Notes: generated by a model not told the origin, from the sequence alone. Positions 1 to 13,116 are shown, numbered from the stretch's first letter. The stretch is DNA of 64,000 nucleotides from Papiliotrema nemorosa (GCA_032158125.1 JASKOT010000004.1:124001-188000), one strand, 5' to 3'. Numbers and translations are program-made.

Positions 1-1513
1 CCTCGGCAACTCATCTCTTACTATGGATGGCCGAAAGCCCCGACGAGGAGCTTCGTAATCTGGTGATTCAAGGAGACATCGCCATCTTCAACACTATACC
101 AAGCATCTTGGCATTCTTCCGCCCATAGCCCTCGGCTTGGAGCCGTACAGAGCGGCATGTTACCCGCCGAGGGAGACCACCGGTGCTGTCTTGGTTAATC
201 GGGTAAGCGCTTCTCTTGGAATGCACCCCCGCGAGGTCTACGACGAAGATCCGGGAAATGACCGGGTGTACTATTATAGTCAACCCAACAACCATCTCTA
301 CGGCAGAGTCAAAATGATCAAGGGTCAGCAGGTCTGGATACCGTCCCCTTAATAAAAGGATTGAATGGAGACGAGCGATTCGAGACGGACCCTTGTGTTT
401 CACCTCCTTGTTCTTCCTGTAGCTATATGCATATTCTGACCCCTCGTCCGTAATGAACTGAAATGTATCGATTACTCCGACTGTGGATCACTTTCATCAC
501 CCCCAAGTCTGCTGCCTTTCTGATGGCGTCAGTTCCTCTCGCTTCGAGCATTAGGACAACGCACCCGAAGTCCTCTGACCTGTTGGTCGGCAAAGTTACT
601 GGTGAGCTCGCTGGCAGGTACCGGACCGTCCCAGCTTTCACTGGAATTTAGGGTATACCCCTTCTGTGAAGGCGTGTGGCACTCACGTCACATCAAACGA
701 TTGAGACCATACAAGATCGTGCACCAATGAGATCTCGTGGAGAGTATTACCATTGGGCCTGACGGTCTTCAGCCAGTGTGCTATCAAAGCAGCAGAACTC
801 GCCTAGTAACATTTACAAGCTTGAAGCATAGCCTGAATCTCCCCACCGGGCGGACAACCTGTAAAGATCAGTGGCATTTATATATTGATTCGGTAGAAAT
901 CTGACCAAGTGCTCAAAGACAAAGTAGTGGTGACGCCCGGAGCCTGGTCGAGGGTATAAAGTCATCGGCGTCGCCGACAGGGTGCCAAGTAGAGTTGATA
1001 CGGTCTCTCCATTTGGTATTGCACGCGAACTAGCGGGGAAATTAGCTCGAGAGGGGATTTCACCACCGACTGTTTGTCAAGACTCCTTCTCACGCTACTG
1101 TACTGCAGAGCAGACTCACCCTCCTCTCGAAAACGCATGCGAGCACGATCATGACCTTCGGCGGATACAAGGCTAACAACCACTACTGACCCTCGCAAAG
1201 AAGCCAATAGGCTTGGGTCACCGCCGGTAAGCATTTCACAAGACACGCTTTTATCCACTTGTGTAGAAGACGTGGAACAGTCAACTCACTCTGACGGGAC
1301 TTCGGTGCCATCAATGTTTTTGAGCACTAAGCGGAGTATAATCGGAGGACTGATGCTTTTTGTAGCCTGCGATCAGCCGAGACTGGGGGCATCGCATACA
1401 CATACCTGACGCAGAGGTGCCCTGCCCAAGGCCAGGCCTCTTTCGGGTTGTTGCACAATTTCCAGATTGAATCTATTGATCAGCTCGACGTGGGTCACTT
1501 GAAGAAGGCGTAG
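1..1513. other. Left edge, no gene firmly supported
   Basis: No recognisable gene. On the plus strand an open stretch of 71 codons (137-352) ends in TAA and reads like a plausible C-terminus (Tyr/Asn-rich, ending WIPSP). A second open stretch in another frame runs from 3 to 127. I could not join the two with a canonical intron, so this may be the 3' end of a gene entering from the left, or a decayed one. The short frames at 423-651 and 962-1258 show no known domain. No tRNA, rRNA or repeat was seen. Confidence 0.3.
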
Positions 1514-2356
1514 TCACCGAGGCATTGATGGTGAAGGGACTTCAGGGTACAGGCTGGGCCAGAGAGGGTGTGTCATCGGTCTCGAAGAGGGTTGTCCGGA
1601 TGCCGGATCGCCTTCCCTTCGATGTCCTCGAGATGCCAAATACGCTTCAAATGGCGGCGGGCCAAATGTACCTCTTTCACCTTGATTGAGAGTGAAGCCT
1701 GCCGCAGAGCTGTCGCTGGGTGGTCTCCTGACCGATTGTGGCGTAGAACGCTGGTTGTCATTTGATTGCGTTGTTGAAGTATGGAATATTGGTACCTCTG
1801 CCAGGGTGCCATGTGGAGGGACAGGACCAGGGGGAGGATCGATAAAAGAGGAGCGGAGAAGCTGGCGTGCCGGTGATGAATGGTGTTCTCCTCCGTATAT
1901 CCCTGCTTGGGGTGTTTGATTCGGATGCAATACAAATGGCTGAATACCTCGCCGGGCCGATTGCGCCATGGCAGGAAGGGACTCGTACGAGGCAGGAGGG
2001 GCGACGGGGAAACGATGTGTAGACGAGTTTCGAGGCATTGGCGAAGGTCGAAGAGGACTGGGATGGATGCGCGTGTCTCGTAAGGACAGAGGTATGGATT
2101 GGGCATCCGGGTAGATGATGGGCGAACAGGCGTTCTGTGGCGCTGGAAACCTGTAGGAGGGAGAAATCTGGGTCAACGGAGTGATAGGAGGAACTCGACC
2201 AGGAGCAGGGTTGTACGCCACTTGTCGAGGGGTCGGATGACTGGTCGAGTGCTCGGCCGACCTCGTTACCTCTACCGACTCGGCTTCCTCCTCTTCCGCA
2301 GCGATCCTATCCCTCTTTCCGATATTCGGTCGGTTCTGTGAATCCTTCTCAGCCAT
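1514..2356 (-). CDS. Hypothetical Pro/Ser-rich protein, 280 aa
   Basis: An intact ATG-to-stop frame on the minus strand, intronless as read. The N-terminus is charged, with an acidic run (AAEEEEAESVEV, about residues 19-30). The rest is Pro/Ser/Arg-rich and low in complexity, with repeated SxxPP-type segments and no predicted membrane span or signal peptide. I recognise no domain, and it looks intrinsically disordered. It stands alone in a gene-poor stretch, so context gives no help. Overlapping frames on the opposite strand are shorter. The length of the frame and its composition favour a real gene, but low-complexity DNA can stay open by chance. Confidence 0.4.
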   Translation of the reverse strand: MAEKDSQNRPNIGKRDRIAAEEEEAESVEVTRSAEHSTSHPTPRQVAYNPAPGRVPPITPLTQISPSYRFPAPQNACSPIIYPDAQSIPLSLRDTRIHPSPLRPSPMPRNSSTHRFPVAPPASYESLPAMAQSARRGIQPFVLHPNQTPQAGIYGGEHHSSPARQLLRSSFIDPPPGPVPPHGTLAEVPIFHTSTTQSNDNQRSTPQSVRRPPSDSSAAGFTLNQGERGTFGPPPFEAYLASRGHRREGDPASGQPSSRPMTHPLWPSLYPEVPSPSMPR

Positions 2357-5300
2357 GATGCACCTGATAGTGTAAGATGGCGATGTTGTTGTGGGACAAG
2401 GTGAATCGTCGACCTCGGCACTGGAACAGGACGTTGTGTAATGGCCCCCGATTCCGCGCCTGAAAGACGTTAGGCCCTTCCCAGCCTTCCAATCCGATCT
2501 CCGTCTGTCTGTTTTCTATCTCTCGGTACTGGTAGGTGGAATGAAGTGGTATCAAAGATGGCGGGGCAGTGGGTATAGAGCGTGTCGGATTTATCAAAGC
2601 GGGGACACGGCATCCGCGCAGAGATTGTCAAACGGGTTGTTGCAGTATGAGTCGGAAAGCAAGGGTTGGGAAAGCGATTGAGTGGTCGGAAGACCTTATG
2701 GTTGGACAATGAAGGTCGGACTAGTTGGTGATGCTGTTTGTGGGAGCGAAACGACGTGTAAGCGAAGAGGAGCAGGGGGATAGACTGTTTGATCGGCGTG
2801 TATGGCGGAGGGGCAAGTGTAGCAATGCGGTGTATCCAATGTGAGCAGAGGTGACTCACAGCGAGTCAGATCGGGTGGGCTGTGTGTTCTTGAAGGGTGT
2901 GATGCTGGAGATCATAAGAGGGTATCGAGGGGCGTCAGTAGCTTTAGCTTGTCAAAGTTGATGTTGATGTCGTCTGTTGACGTTGGAAATCAAAAGCACA
3001 GGTTCTCGAACGATGTAGAAGGAGATGATGAGTCGATGCTCTATTTCAGAAAATCCTCTTTCCGAATCCTCAACCTTGTTAGGTCAGGGGGGTGACATGT
3101 CGCCATCAAGTAGGAAAGGAGGCTGCTGTACTTATTCTTCATGGAACTTTGTCTCCTGAAAATCCCCTGACCACTCGTCAGCGTTGACCAAACCTTGGTG
3201 ATCCGGATGAACAGGATCTTGATGGATGCTTTGTGGTGGAATGAGAGAGGGTCATGCCAGACGGCGCCGTGGTATGATGGGTCGATCGAGTGGGGCGTCA
3301 GTCACCGCCACGCGTCACCCCTTTTACTACTCACTCTGATGTACAGGCACTCTCTTTTCGATCGATAGCCATTCGAGGCCCAAAAGGGGCAGGGAGTCGA
3401 AGGTGCAAAGGAGGGTGAACCCTATCACTGCTCAGGTCCAAGGAGATGATGAGGTGGTCCACCCGAACACAGTCTGATGTTTCACCTGTTCGGGCGTAAT
3501 CTGATACCGCCGGCAACAAGGCACCACCGGCTACATTTGTTGACTCGGAATATCACTTCCTTCCACAACGAGCTGCCATTAGGCATGAGATTCAAGCGCA
3601 GATGCATGTCGAGATAGTGATTCCTATGTATGGTTGGCTGAGTGCAAAACTGTAAAAGAGGGATGAAGGTTTTGATGTAGATCTCTTGATGGGACGCTAA
3701 ATTGAGGAACCCGGGTGTGGCGTTTCACCTTCGGGGGGGAAAAACAAAAGAGGTGCGTCTGAATTCGAGGGTGGTCGAAGGGATCGAAACGCATGGGCCA
3801 AGTGGCATTCCTCGCACATCGATGATACGCAGCATTTGACCACGATCACGCAGAGTGGCAGGCAAAGGGTATGGGGGAGTTGAGAATGGAATGGTTGAGC
3901 TCCAGCTTGACGAGTGCGTCCCCCGTCGCTGGTCGGCAATCGACTGACTCGCAGACCAAGCCTCCTATAAGCGACCAGACGCTGCGATCTCCACACCTAG
4001 ATCAGGGGATAAGGGAGCGTCTCAGTAGTGGACAGGTCCAGGTGGGGGATTTGATCACACCCGAGGAAACAGGCTGAAATGCGCATCGGCGATTCACTTT
4101 CTGCAGATATAGCGCCCCACTGTCCCAACCACAGCGAGTCTACCAAGTATGCATACTATGCATGAGCACACAGCTCTTCACGATACCTTCAACGGCCGTC
4201 GACGGCATATCTTTCACCGATCATCAGTAGCACCCTCGGCGATGAAGGGTGACCACACGGGGATTCGGTGGCAATTTTGGGTTGGATGATGCTGCGTGAG
4301 GTGTAGTCGACCATACCACCATCAATCTGGCTATGTATCAGACATCGGTCGATGATGCGTCTGGACTATTGAGATCCATTCTGTGAGTAACATCACATCA
4401 TCGATACAACTGGCGGGCCTAGGTGGTCGATGCGAGGATGTCCTTTCAAACGTCCCTTCGCTCCATCAAGACGGCTGTGATCTCTCCCACCAGCACATCA
4501 TGAATCGCTTCAGTATCTTCCTACAGTCTCGACTGAATACCCAGCCAGGAGCTCGCAAACATTTCGGCTTCCGGTCTCACTCATCCACGTTGACTTGCCC
4601 AAGAGCGCCTCCATCTCCTCCCTGCTCCACCGCCGTCCTGTGAGGCTTCCCTCTAGGCGGATGAGGCCTGAACCTCATTTCATACTGTCACCACCAGTAG
4701 CCGATCCGAGGGGGACGCGGTATGAGGCGAGCCGACACTTTTCTGCCCTGTAGCCAAGAATCGAACCTCACGCCCACGGCATCCCCTTTGACGGATACCG
4801 CCATGGCCTCCCATCGCATGCTCCTTTTCACTTTCTCCGAAATGTTCACAGGGATCGGTCTTCTGAGCCGAAACCTCCATGGAGATTGATTGCCTTGCCA
4901 AATCGGAGATAAGCGGTGTCGAGGGAAGAGGCGTGGACGAGGGGACTCGAGGACTCAGAATGATGTATCAGGTGTGAGGTGATTCGAGTCGCGAGGATCA
5001 CCTACAGCCCTCGGGAATGATGCAGGTGAGAGAGCTAAAAGTGAGTCTTGCGTATCGCCTTACGGGTCGTTAACTCACAGTACGTACTGTACGCAGACGA
5101 TTGGAAAGGTTGGCCATCCTCGTTCAAGCTCCATTCATACCTCATCACCCACTCAAGCTCTTCCCTTCCAGCTCGAGCACGCTCTCCTCAACCCATTAAT
5201 ACCTTCGTGACTCCCCGCCAACGAGCTCGTGAGATCACCCGGAGGCATGTCCACGACTCATCGACAGGCTGTTGCGGGACTGTAGGGGCACCAGTAGAAT

Positions 5301-6487
5301 CGCCAGTAAGACAATGCGTCGACCTCAGAAGGGTTGTGTCTCTCATCCATCATCAATTACCTCGAGAAGCTTTGATGCACTAGGACACTGACAGGAGGTT
5401 GGGCGTTCTGGCGACTCCCTCACAGCGCAGTACGGCTGGAACGTATCGCATGTTCAGCTCACCAACAGGCGATGCGCTTGCCTGTGGTCCAACAATTAAG
5501 CCACTCGTGACCGGCTTTCGACCGCTCAACGAGTTGAGCAATGGCTCCCAACATGGACGAAGTCTGGCGCCGATAATGTCTTTGTCGTCGTTGTTCGGCA
5601 GGCAGATCAAGTCGTGATGAATATGATCGACGACGAACAGGTATCTTGTCGCAATTGGAGCTGGGTGCAGCTGAAAGAATGCAATTGTCACGACGTATGC
5701 AAAAATACACAGCTATGACCAAATCATGATACACCTCGCGGTGACTCCCCTCTCGCCTCGACTCTTCGCCCGAACGAACGATAGCCCATCGGGAAAGCGG
5801 GCAACTTCTGACGCGTCAATTGTCCGAAACCCGATGAGATGGGAGAAGATGTTTGATCTAATTGCTCTAATTGCGCTTAATTGCCGATCAGGCGGGTAGC
5901 GTTTCCCTCTTCTCGCAATTGATCAACGGCGCAACCGACTTGTCAATATCGCAACGGACCAAAGTGTGCTCTACTCTACCAACGACCGCAGATCTTGAAG
6001 CTCGGAAGTGAACGACGACGCGACCTTTGGGTCGAGTCCCGCTGACGATGCTCAAACTTGTCAGATTCATGGGCCAGTCACTCTTTGTCCTCCCCATCGC
6101 CCAGACTGTCAGTGATGGATATGAACAACGGAGAATTGACGGGATGATGAACAAGGGAGATGGAAAATTCTACAGGTGTCGAGGTAATCTGGCAATCGAG
6201 GAGATCAAACGTGTTTGGAAATATGACATCGTGAGTAACGAAGACGTTTACCTCCTTTATTGGTCGGACTTGCACTCGCATTCGAGCACGGCCGATTGCA
6301 AAGAGCTTACATATGCGTGTTGGCTGATATATCAGAAGCTTGACTGTGTCTGTCACTCCTATACCGCCCTCCCTCACTCTTTCTTCCGCCATCCTTGTTC
6401 CAAAAACTATCCTAACTATCACGCTCATTCACTTCTCTTCCTCTCCATCAAAAGGCATTGCGACACTGATCTTCATAACTACAAAAC
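2357..6487. other. 4.1 kb stretch without recognisable gene
   Basis: I found no conserved domain on either strand. The frames present are 60-170 codons, overlap one another and show no splice-linked partners. A plus-strand frame at 5048-5383 (111 codons) and one at 6027-6533 (168 codons, running over the start of the next gene) are the longest. Around 5500-5560 the minus strand has a short element resembling a tRNA D-arm, but no T-arm follows. The stretch could hold long UTRs, noncoding transcripts or a decayed element. Confidence 0.4.
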
Positions 6488-7213
6488 ATGTCAGACACAA
6501 CGTCACTCAAATACAACTACGACACCAATCTGAGCGATCTTTCAGCCGAAAAGACCTACAAATGGATGTTAAAGACGATAGAATGGTTGCCCAAGTGCCG
6601 CGCGAGGATATCAACCAATCGTACTCGGTGGAATCTTACTGACACTCAAGTCGAAACGATCCAAGCTGACTTGGAAACGCTTCATGCGAGAAGCGAGACG
6701 ATAAAGAGGGCTTTGCCTCCCAACTTCGTTGCCAGATGGATGACGAGCTCGACGGAAGAAGCCAGCTGCAAGAAACAAATCGCAGATTTCCAAAAAGCCC
6801 TCCTCGAAGCGCTCCGGCCGATTCTGGAGTATGGCAGACCGAAAGGAAATGAGCTTACCCGGGTGAACACCGAGAGTCGAATGTCGGAAGCTGGACTCTC
6901 TGTTGGTTTGGAAAGCTATCCTCTGTCCCTGGTCAGTTCATGTACCACTTCGAATACTCGTACTGGACCTCCCTCTCCCGAGAGCACCCGCAATCCAAGT
7001 AGTCGAGGCTCGCCCGTGCTGAGTAGGGACATGGAATTTCGCCCTCCACGTCTTCCGCTTTCGGCTCAATTCAATCAGGGTGGACCTTATGTTATGGCGG
7101 TGACGACGTCAGGCAACGACAGAGTAGAGCTGCCTGGACCGAATCAGCAGTTTTGGGCAGGGGAGAACGGTGCGGAATACCCTGACCTGCCGGAAGAGGA
7201 GAACTTTATATGA
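6488..7213 (+). CDS. PEEEN-family protein, upstream tandem copy (241 aa)
   Basis: A single uninterrupted frame of 241 codons starting at ATG. There is no domain I know. The N-terminal 130 residues are mostly helical in character, with Trp pairs (YKWMLKTIEW, about 24-33) and a second amphipathic stretch (VETIQADLETLHARSETIKR). A short KGNELTRVNTES segment follows at about 118-130, then a Ser/Pro-rich linker, and the protein ends in PDLPEEENFI. The same landmarks occur in the same order in the gene at 7852, so the two are tandem paralogues. No signal peptide or transmembrane segment. Being intronless is unusual here, where most neighbours have several introns. The function is unknown and I do not assign one. 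Confidence 0.7.
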   Translation: MSDTTSLKYNYDTNLSDLSAEKTYKWMLKTIEWLPKCRARISTNRTRWNLTDTQVETIQADLETLHARSETIKRALPPNFVARWMTSSTEEASCKKQIADFQKALLEALRPILEYGRPKGNELTRVNTESRMSEAGLSVGLESYPLSLVSSCTTSNTRTGPPSPESTRNPSSRGSPVLSRDMEFRPPRLPLSAQFNQGGPYVMAVTTSGNDRVELPGPNQQFWAGENGAEYPDLPEEENFI

Positions 7214-7851
7214 GCTCTAGGATGTGTGGGTTGCGAACTTCTGCGATTTTTGAGATGGAGTCATCAGAGATCCAAGGTGATTTGACGGCTGTAAAGTGAG
7301 TGTGACAGGGAATGAGCCACTGGTGATAGCCTCTCTACCATCATAATAGTTGGAGGTATGCATGAGCGTCTGTCTCTTACTAATCGCCAAGGGCAAAAGA
7401 TAGGGACAGCGTTTGGCCGAGACGAGCTCTGGAAGGTCAATTCGGACCCAGCTTTGTCATGCCAGCCTGCGTGAGAGGACCTGGTCTTTACAGACGCTGC
7501 TCATACTGGTTCGACCGTGATTATCGGGTGAGAATCCCGGAGCTGATCAAGAAGACGTCTTGAACGTGTGAGCAGGGTGGGCGTCCCTGTCCCATCCTTT
7601 AACCCGTCCTTTGACAATAGGTTATATCACGAACGAGCGGAGAATACTTGCAATCGCCTACGTCGCATCAATCGTTCCTGCTGAAAATATAAGGATTCAC
7701 CTGCAAGACTTGATTGCTGTTCGACGTTTTGCCTTCACTCCCGTGACCTTTTCCCTTTCCGCGTGTTCACTCCTGCTTGCTGATGCCAACAGAACATCCG
7801 CTATACACCAACCACGTCATTGCTAGTCTCCCAGTTGCAAACGGTAATACT
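7214..7851. other. Spacer between the tandem paralogues
   Basis: Contains the 3' region of the upstream copy and the promoter of the downstream copy. A pyrimidine-rich stretch (about 7725-7770) precedes the downstream start. No further gene was seen. An in-frame ATG at 7783 would lengthen the downstream protein by 23 residues, but that extension has no counterpart in the upstream copy. Confidence 0.4.
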
Positions 7852-8475
7852 ATGACTCGAGCAAAAACACGTGGATATCCTTGGAGAACCGATCCCAGTC
7901 AATTCTCCGTGAAGGAGTGCGACGAGTGGGTCGAAGAGACCACCAAGTGGATCGGCACAATCATGGATGAAATTGGCGAGCCGGGATCAAAGATTACTAT
8001 ACCCATTGACCAGCCGGTTTCCAAGATTAGAGAGCAGTTGACGTATCTCCTGGTAAAGGGCACATCTATCAGAACTCAGCTGCGTTCCGAGTCTAGGCGA
8101 CGCGGATTGTTCGCAAACTCAAAGAAGTCGAAACCCGATCAAAGCATCTTGACGGCAATCACTGACCTCCACGAGAAGCTCGAAGAATTTCTCGAGCGGA
8201 TCTTGACCCACAAAAGTGGCAAGGGAAAAGAGCTGTCCCGAATGGATACGGGTGCGTCGGGCACCGAGTCTGACGCTGCGGAATCTTTTGGGCTTATCGG
8301 TATCGCTCTATCACATGCCACGACTGCGTCGTCTCCAGCGAGGACCCGGTCAAACTCTCCGATTCTCACTCGGTGTCCTCCACATTCTCCAGCTTTGGCT
8401 CGAGCAGCTCTGGCGTCCCGTGCTGGACAACCCACCGAATGGCCATCGGTCCCGGAAGAAGAGAATTATTTCTAA
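7852..8475 (+). CDS. PEEEN-family protein, downstream tandem copy (207 aa)
   Basis: Single-exon frame. I chose the ATG at 7852 over the one at 7783 because the first 26 residues up to the Trp of CDEW then match the upstream copy in length exactly. Shared landmarks are FSVKECDEWVEETTKWI (upstream LSAEKTYKWMLKTIEWL), a helix ending IRTQL (upstream IKRAL), KGKELSRMDTG (upstream KGNELTRVNTE), a Ser/Pro-rich linker and the terminus PSVPEEENYF. The Ser/Pro linker is shorter than in the upstream copy. No known domain, signal or membrane segment. The pair looks like an old tandem duplication that diverged strongly while keeping helix positions and the acidic-aromatic tail. Function unknown. Confidence 0.7.
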   Translation: MTRAKTRGYPWRTDPSQFSVKECDEWVEETTKWIGTIMDEIGEPGSKITIPIDQPVSKIREQLTYLLVKGTSIRTQLRSESRRRGLFANSKKSKPDQSILTAITDLHEKLEEFLERILTHKSGKGKELSRMDTGASGTESDAAESFGLIGIALSHATTASSPARTRSNSPILTRCPPHSPALARAALASRAGQPTEWPSVPEEENYF

Positions 8476-8852
8476 CATCTGAGCTATGTGGAATCCCGTG
8501 TCTTGCAGAGAGGTCGAATCATCGAGTCTGTTGAATTCAGCGCTGAGTGTGCCTGCTACGGCCGAGCTGTGGGGAGGTGTCGAAAGTCATATTGGATGGG
8601 CCATGATGCATGAGCATGTTGCCGAATGTCTCCCTGTACCGCGTGCCAATTAACTGGCTCGCACACAGAGCAGAAGTCAGCCAATGAGCAGCCTCTAGCT
8701 TGCACCAGCGTAGCTGAACCGTCCATCAGGAGGGCTCCTTTTGGTATTTATCCCTTTGCCTACTGCTCCTACCCCTGCCTGCCCTTGAGCACGATGGGCG
8801 GTTGTGTTATGGCCTCGATGCCATTGGCCACCCTGGGTAGATCTCCCCTCGA

Positions 8853-8862
8853 GACACGTGTC
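8853..8862. promoter_or_regulatory. 10-bp E-box palindrome GACACGTGTC
   Basis: A perfect 10-bp palindrome containing CACGTG, the core bound by bHLH and some bZIP factors. It lies about 185 bp upstream of the catalase ATG and 14 bp before the ATF/CREB octamer. A regulatory role is inferred from position only. Confidence 0.35.
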
Positions 8863-8876
8863 AGGGAATGATGTCA

Positions 8877-8884
8877 TGACGTCA
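8877..8884. promoter_or_regulatory. ATF/CREB site TGACGTCA upstream of catalase
   Basis: The exact consensus octamer TGACGTCA, about 160 bp upstream of the catalase ATG. Atf1/CREB-type bZIP dimers bind this sequence, and stress control of catalase by Atf1 is established in fission yeast. An Atf1-type factor is encoded at 18279-20690 in this window. Binding here is inference. Confidence 0.55.
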
Positions 8885-9045
8885 CGGGATGATGATTCAG
8901 CCTGAAAAAATAAGCATCCGAGGGAGGGGCTCATTCACCGTGACCGCAGCGTCGGAATCCTCATCGATCTATACATATTCTAATCTCGATCCCCATCTCA
9001 CATCTGTACCATCAACTCATACCCAGCACAACAACTACAACTACA

Positions 9046-11059
9046 ATGTCAGCAAACGGAACTGTCAACGGACACGAAAAGGCAAACGGGCACGTCCCCT
9101 CTGCCGATCTCCTAAAGGCGTACGAGCAGGATGCGGCGACGCACTCGAAGGATGCGTGAGTGGCCACTGAGCATCTGTTGCCTCTCATGGTGGCTAATAG
9201 GCAGCGTTTACACCACGAGCAACGGTGTGCCCGTCCCTCACCCTTACTCTGTCCAACGAGCGGGCTTCGATGGACCCCTATTGCTTCAAGATTTCCACCT
9301 CATCGATCTTCTCTCCCACTTTGATCGAGAGAGGTGAGTCTCCGGACTACTCCTCCAAGAGGTGGCGCTAATGGTCAGAATTCCCGAACGAGTCGTACAC
9401 GCCAAAGGATCTGGTGCGCACGGTGAATGGGAGTGCACAGACGGTCTCGAAGATCTCTGTATCGCCGACATGTTCAAGAAAGGTACCAAGTGCCCAGTCA
9501 CTGTCCGATTCTCTACTGTCGGACGAGAATCCGGATCGAGCGATTTGGCTCGAGACCCTAGAGGTTTCTCGGTCAAATTCAAGACTGCCGAGGGTAACTG
9601 GGACTTTGTCGCCAACAACACCCCAGTCTTCTTCTGTAAGTCATTTCTCGATCTTGTCCCCGATCGTCGCTGATAATCAGTGCGAGACCCTGCAAAGTTC
9701 CCTCACTTTATTCACACCCAAAAGCGAGACCCCGCCACTCACTTGTCGGGTGATGATGACTCTACCGCATTCTGGGACTACCTCTCGCAGAACCCAGAGT
9801 CGATCCACCAAGTCATGGTGAGTGTCAACGTCTTACTCTTTTTGTAAGGCATCGCTGACCACCAGATCCTCATGTCAGACCGAGGAATCCCCGCTGGATG
9901 GCGATTCATGCATGGGTACTACGGACACACCCTCAAGATCGTCAACAAGCAAGGCGAATGGGTCTACGCCCAGTTCCACATGATCTCCGACCAGGGTATC
10001 AAGAACTTCACCGCCGACGAGGCTGCCAAGGAGTGAGTTGCACGCTTCCCTTCAGTGCACCGGTTGACGTACAGGTCGAACGACTATGGACAGAAGGATC
10101 TCTACCAGGCCATCGAGAAGGGAGACTTCCCATCGTGGACCCTTCAAGTCCAGATCATGACCGAGAAGGAGGCCGAAGAGGCATGGGAGAAGAAGCGAAT
10201 CAATGTGTTCGACTTGACCCACATCTGGCCTCACAAGGAGTACCCCCTCCGAACCATCGGAAAGTTCACCTTGAACAAGAATGCTTACGTGGGTTTGCAC
10301 ATGTTTCATCAAGGGTTCAAGCTGACTGGTAGAACTACTTTGCCGAGGTCGAACAAGTCGCTTTCAACCCATCTCACATGATCCCCGGTATCGAGCCTTC
10401 CGCCGACCCGGTCCTTCAATCTCGACTCTTCTCTTACCCCGATGCTCACCGACACCGAATCGGAGCCAACTACCAACAACTTCCCGTCAACCAACCGGTC
10501 GTCCCTTACAAGATGGGCAACTTCCAACGAGATGGTCAAATGGCCATCTTCAACCAAGGTGGACGACCCAACTACTTGTCCAGTATCGCTCCTATTGGAT
10601 TCAAGGAGAAGGCGTATGACCTCAACAAGGTTCACGGAAAGTTTGTCGGCGAAGCAGTCTCTTTCTTATCGGAGATTCGACCGGAAGATTTCACCGCGCC
10701 AAGTGAGTTTCTTCGTCTTACTCTATCGTGTGATGGCTGATGTCATAGGAAACTTGTGGCAAAAAGTCTTCAGCAAGGAAGAGCAAGATCGATTCATTGA
10801 GACTGTGTCGGGCCACATGGGCAACTGTACCGACAAGGAAATCATCAAGAGGCAGATCACCATCTTCCGAGAGGTTTCTCCTGATATTGCCGAGCGACTC
10901 GAGAAGGAGCTCGGTGTCAAGGGCGAGCAAACCATCGAGGGTATCGTTTTCAACGGAACTCACAATGGTTTCGGAATCGGAAAGAAGAAGGGCGCCAACG
11001 GCTTGCCTTTGGACCACGTCAACTTTGACAATGGTGCTCCGAGACCTGTCAAGGCATAA
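9046..11059 (+). CDS. Catalase (small-subunit, heme monofunctional)
   Basis: Decomposes hydrogen peroxide to water and oxygen. Eight exons are joined by seven short introns (first 9156-9204; others near 9334, 9634, 9818, 10034, 10289 and 10700). Catalytic landmarks are all present: the distal His in [13 protein letters not shown], the distal Asn in [10 protein letters not shown], and the proximal heme Tyr in [14 protein letters not shown]. The segment [17 protein letters not shown] is typical of the family. Length is about 560 residues with a Gly/Asn/His-rich N-terminus and no signal peptide. The C-terminus is PRPVKA, not an SKL-type peroxisomal signal, so the enzyme may be cytosolic. The upstream ATF/CREB octamer suggests stress induction. 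The class III ADH follows on the same strand. Confidence 0.96.
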
Positions 11060-11379
11060 GGCGTGAAATTGAGAGAAGACCTTGTTATATGTAGCTGAGT
11101 AGTATGAGGATCTGTCATGTATTGTTTATGCACGCATCGAGCCTATATCAATGAACATAGAAGCAAGCGCCTAGTTGATTCACGTCGAGATCTCAGGCAG
11201 AGAGACGATCTTTACCGAAAGTTGCCGAAGAGAAGCCTCGCCTCCACCCCCTCGCGACTGTGGAAATAATGACGGCCGTAAAAGCGAGATGCCTCCACCT
11301 GGCAGTCACCCAAAGCCTCCTTTTACATCCAGCCAATCTCACGATTCACCTCTCATCTGTATTGTTCTTCTCACCCATC
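11060..11379. other. Spacer, catalase 3' end to class III ADH start
   Basis: A 320-bp spacer between two plus-strand genes. It must hold the catalase terminator and the ADH promoter. An AT-richer stretch with TGTATTG and TTATGC near 11115-11135 could be the polyadenylation area. No other feature was seen. Confidence 0.35.

Positions 11380-13116
<1,737 letters not shown>

Larger units (their letters stand above)
8476..9045. other. Catalase promoter region
   Basis: Spacer between the second PEEEN gene and catalase. It holds an E-box palindrome and a full ATF/CREB octamer (both listed separately). The last 60 bases before the catalase ATG are CA/AC-rich, as is usual for fungal leaders. No gene was seen. 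Confidence 0.5.

Noticed and set aside
5490..5560. Minus-strand D-arm-like element (TTGCTCAACTCGTTGAGC) suggesting a tRNA
   Set aside because: No matching acceptor stem, no anticodon stem and no TTCGA-type T-loop follow at a plausible distance.
6027..6533. 168-codon plus-strand frame before the first PEEEN gene
   Set aside because: It overlaps the start of the better-supported gene in another frame, has skewed Cys/His content and no domain.
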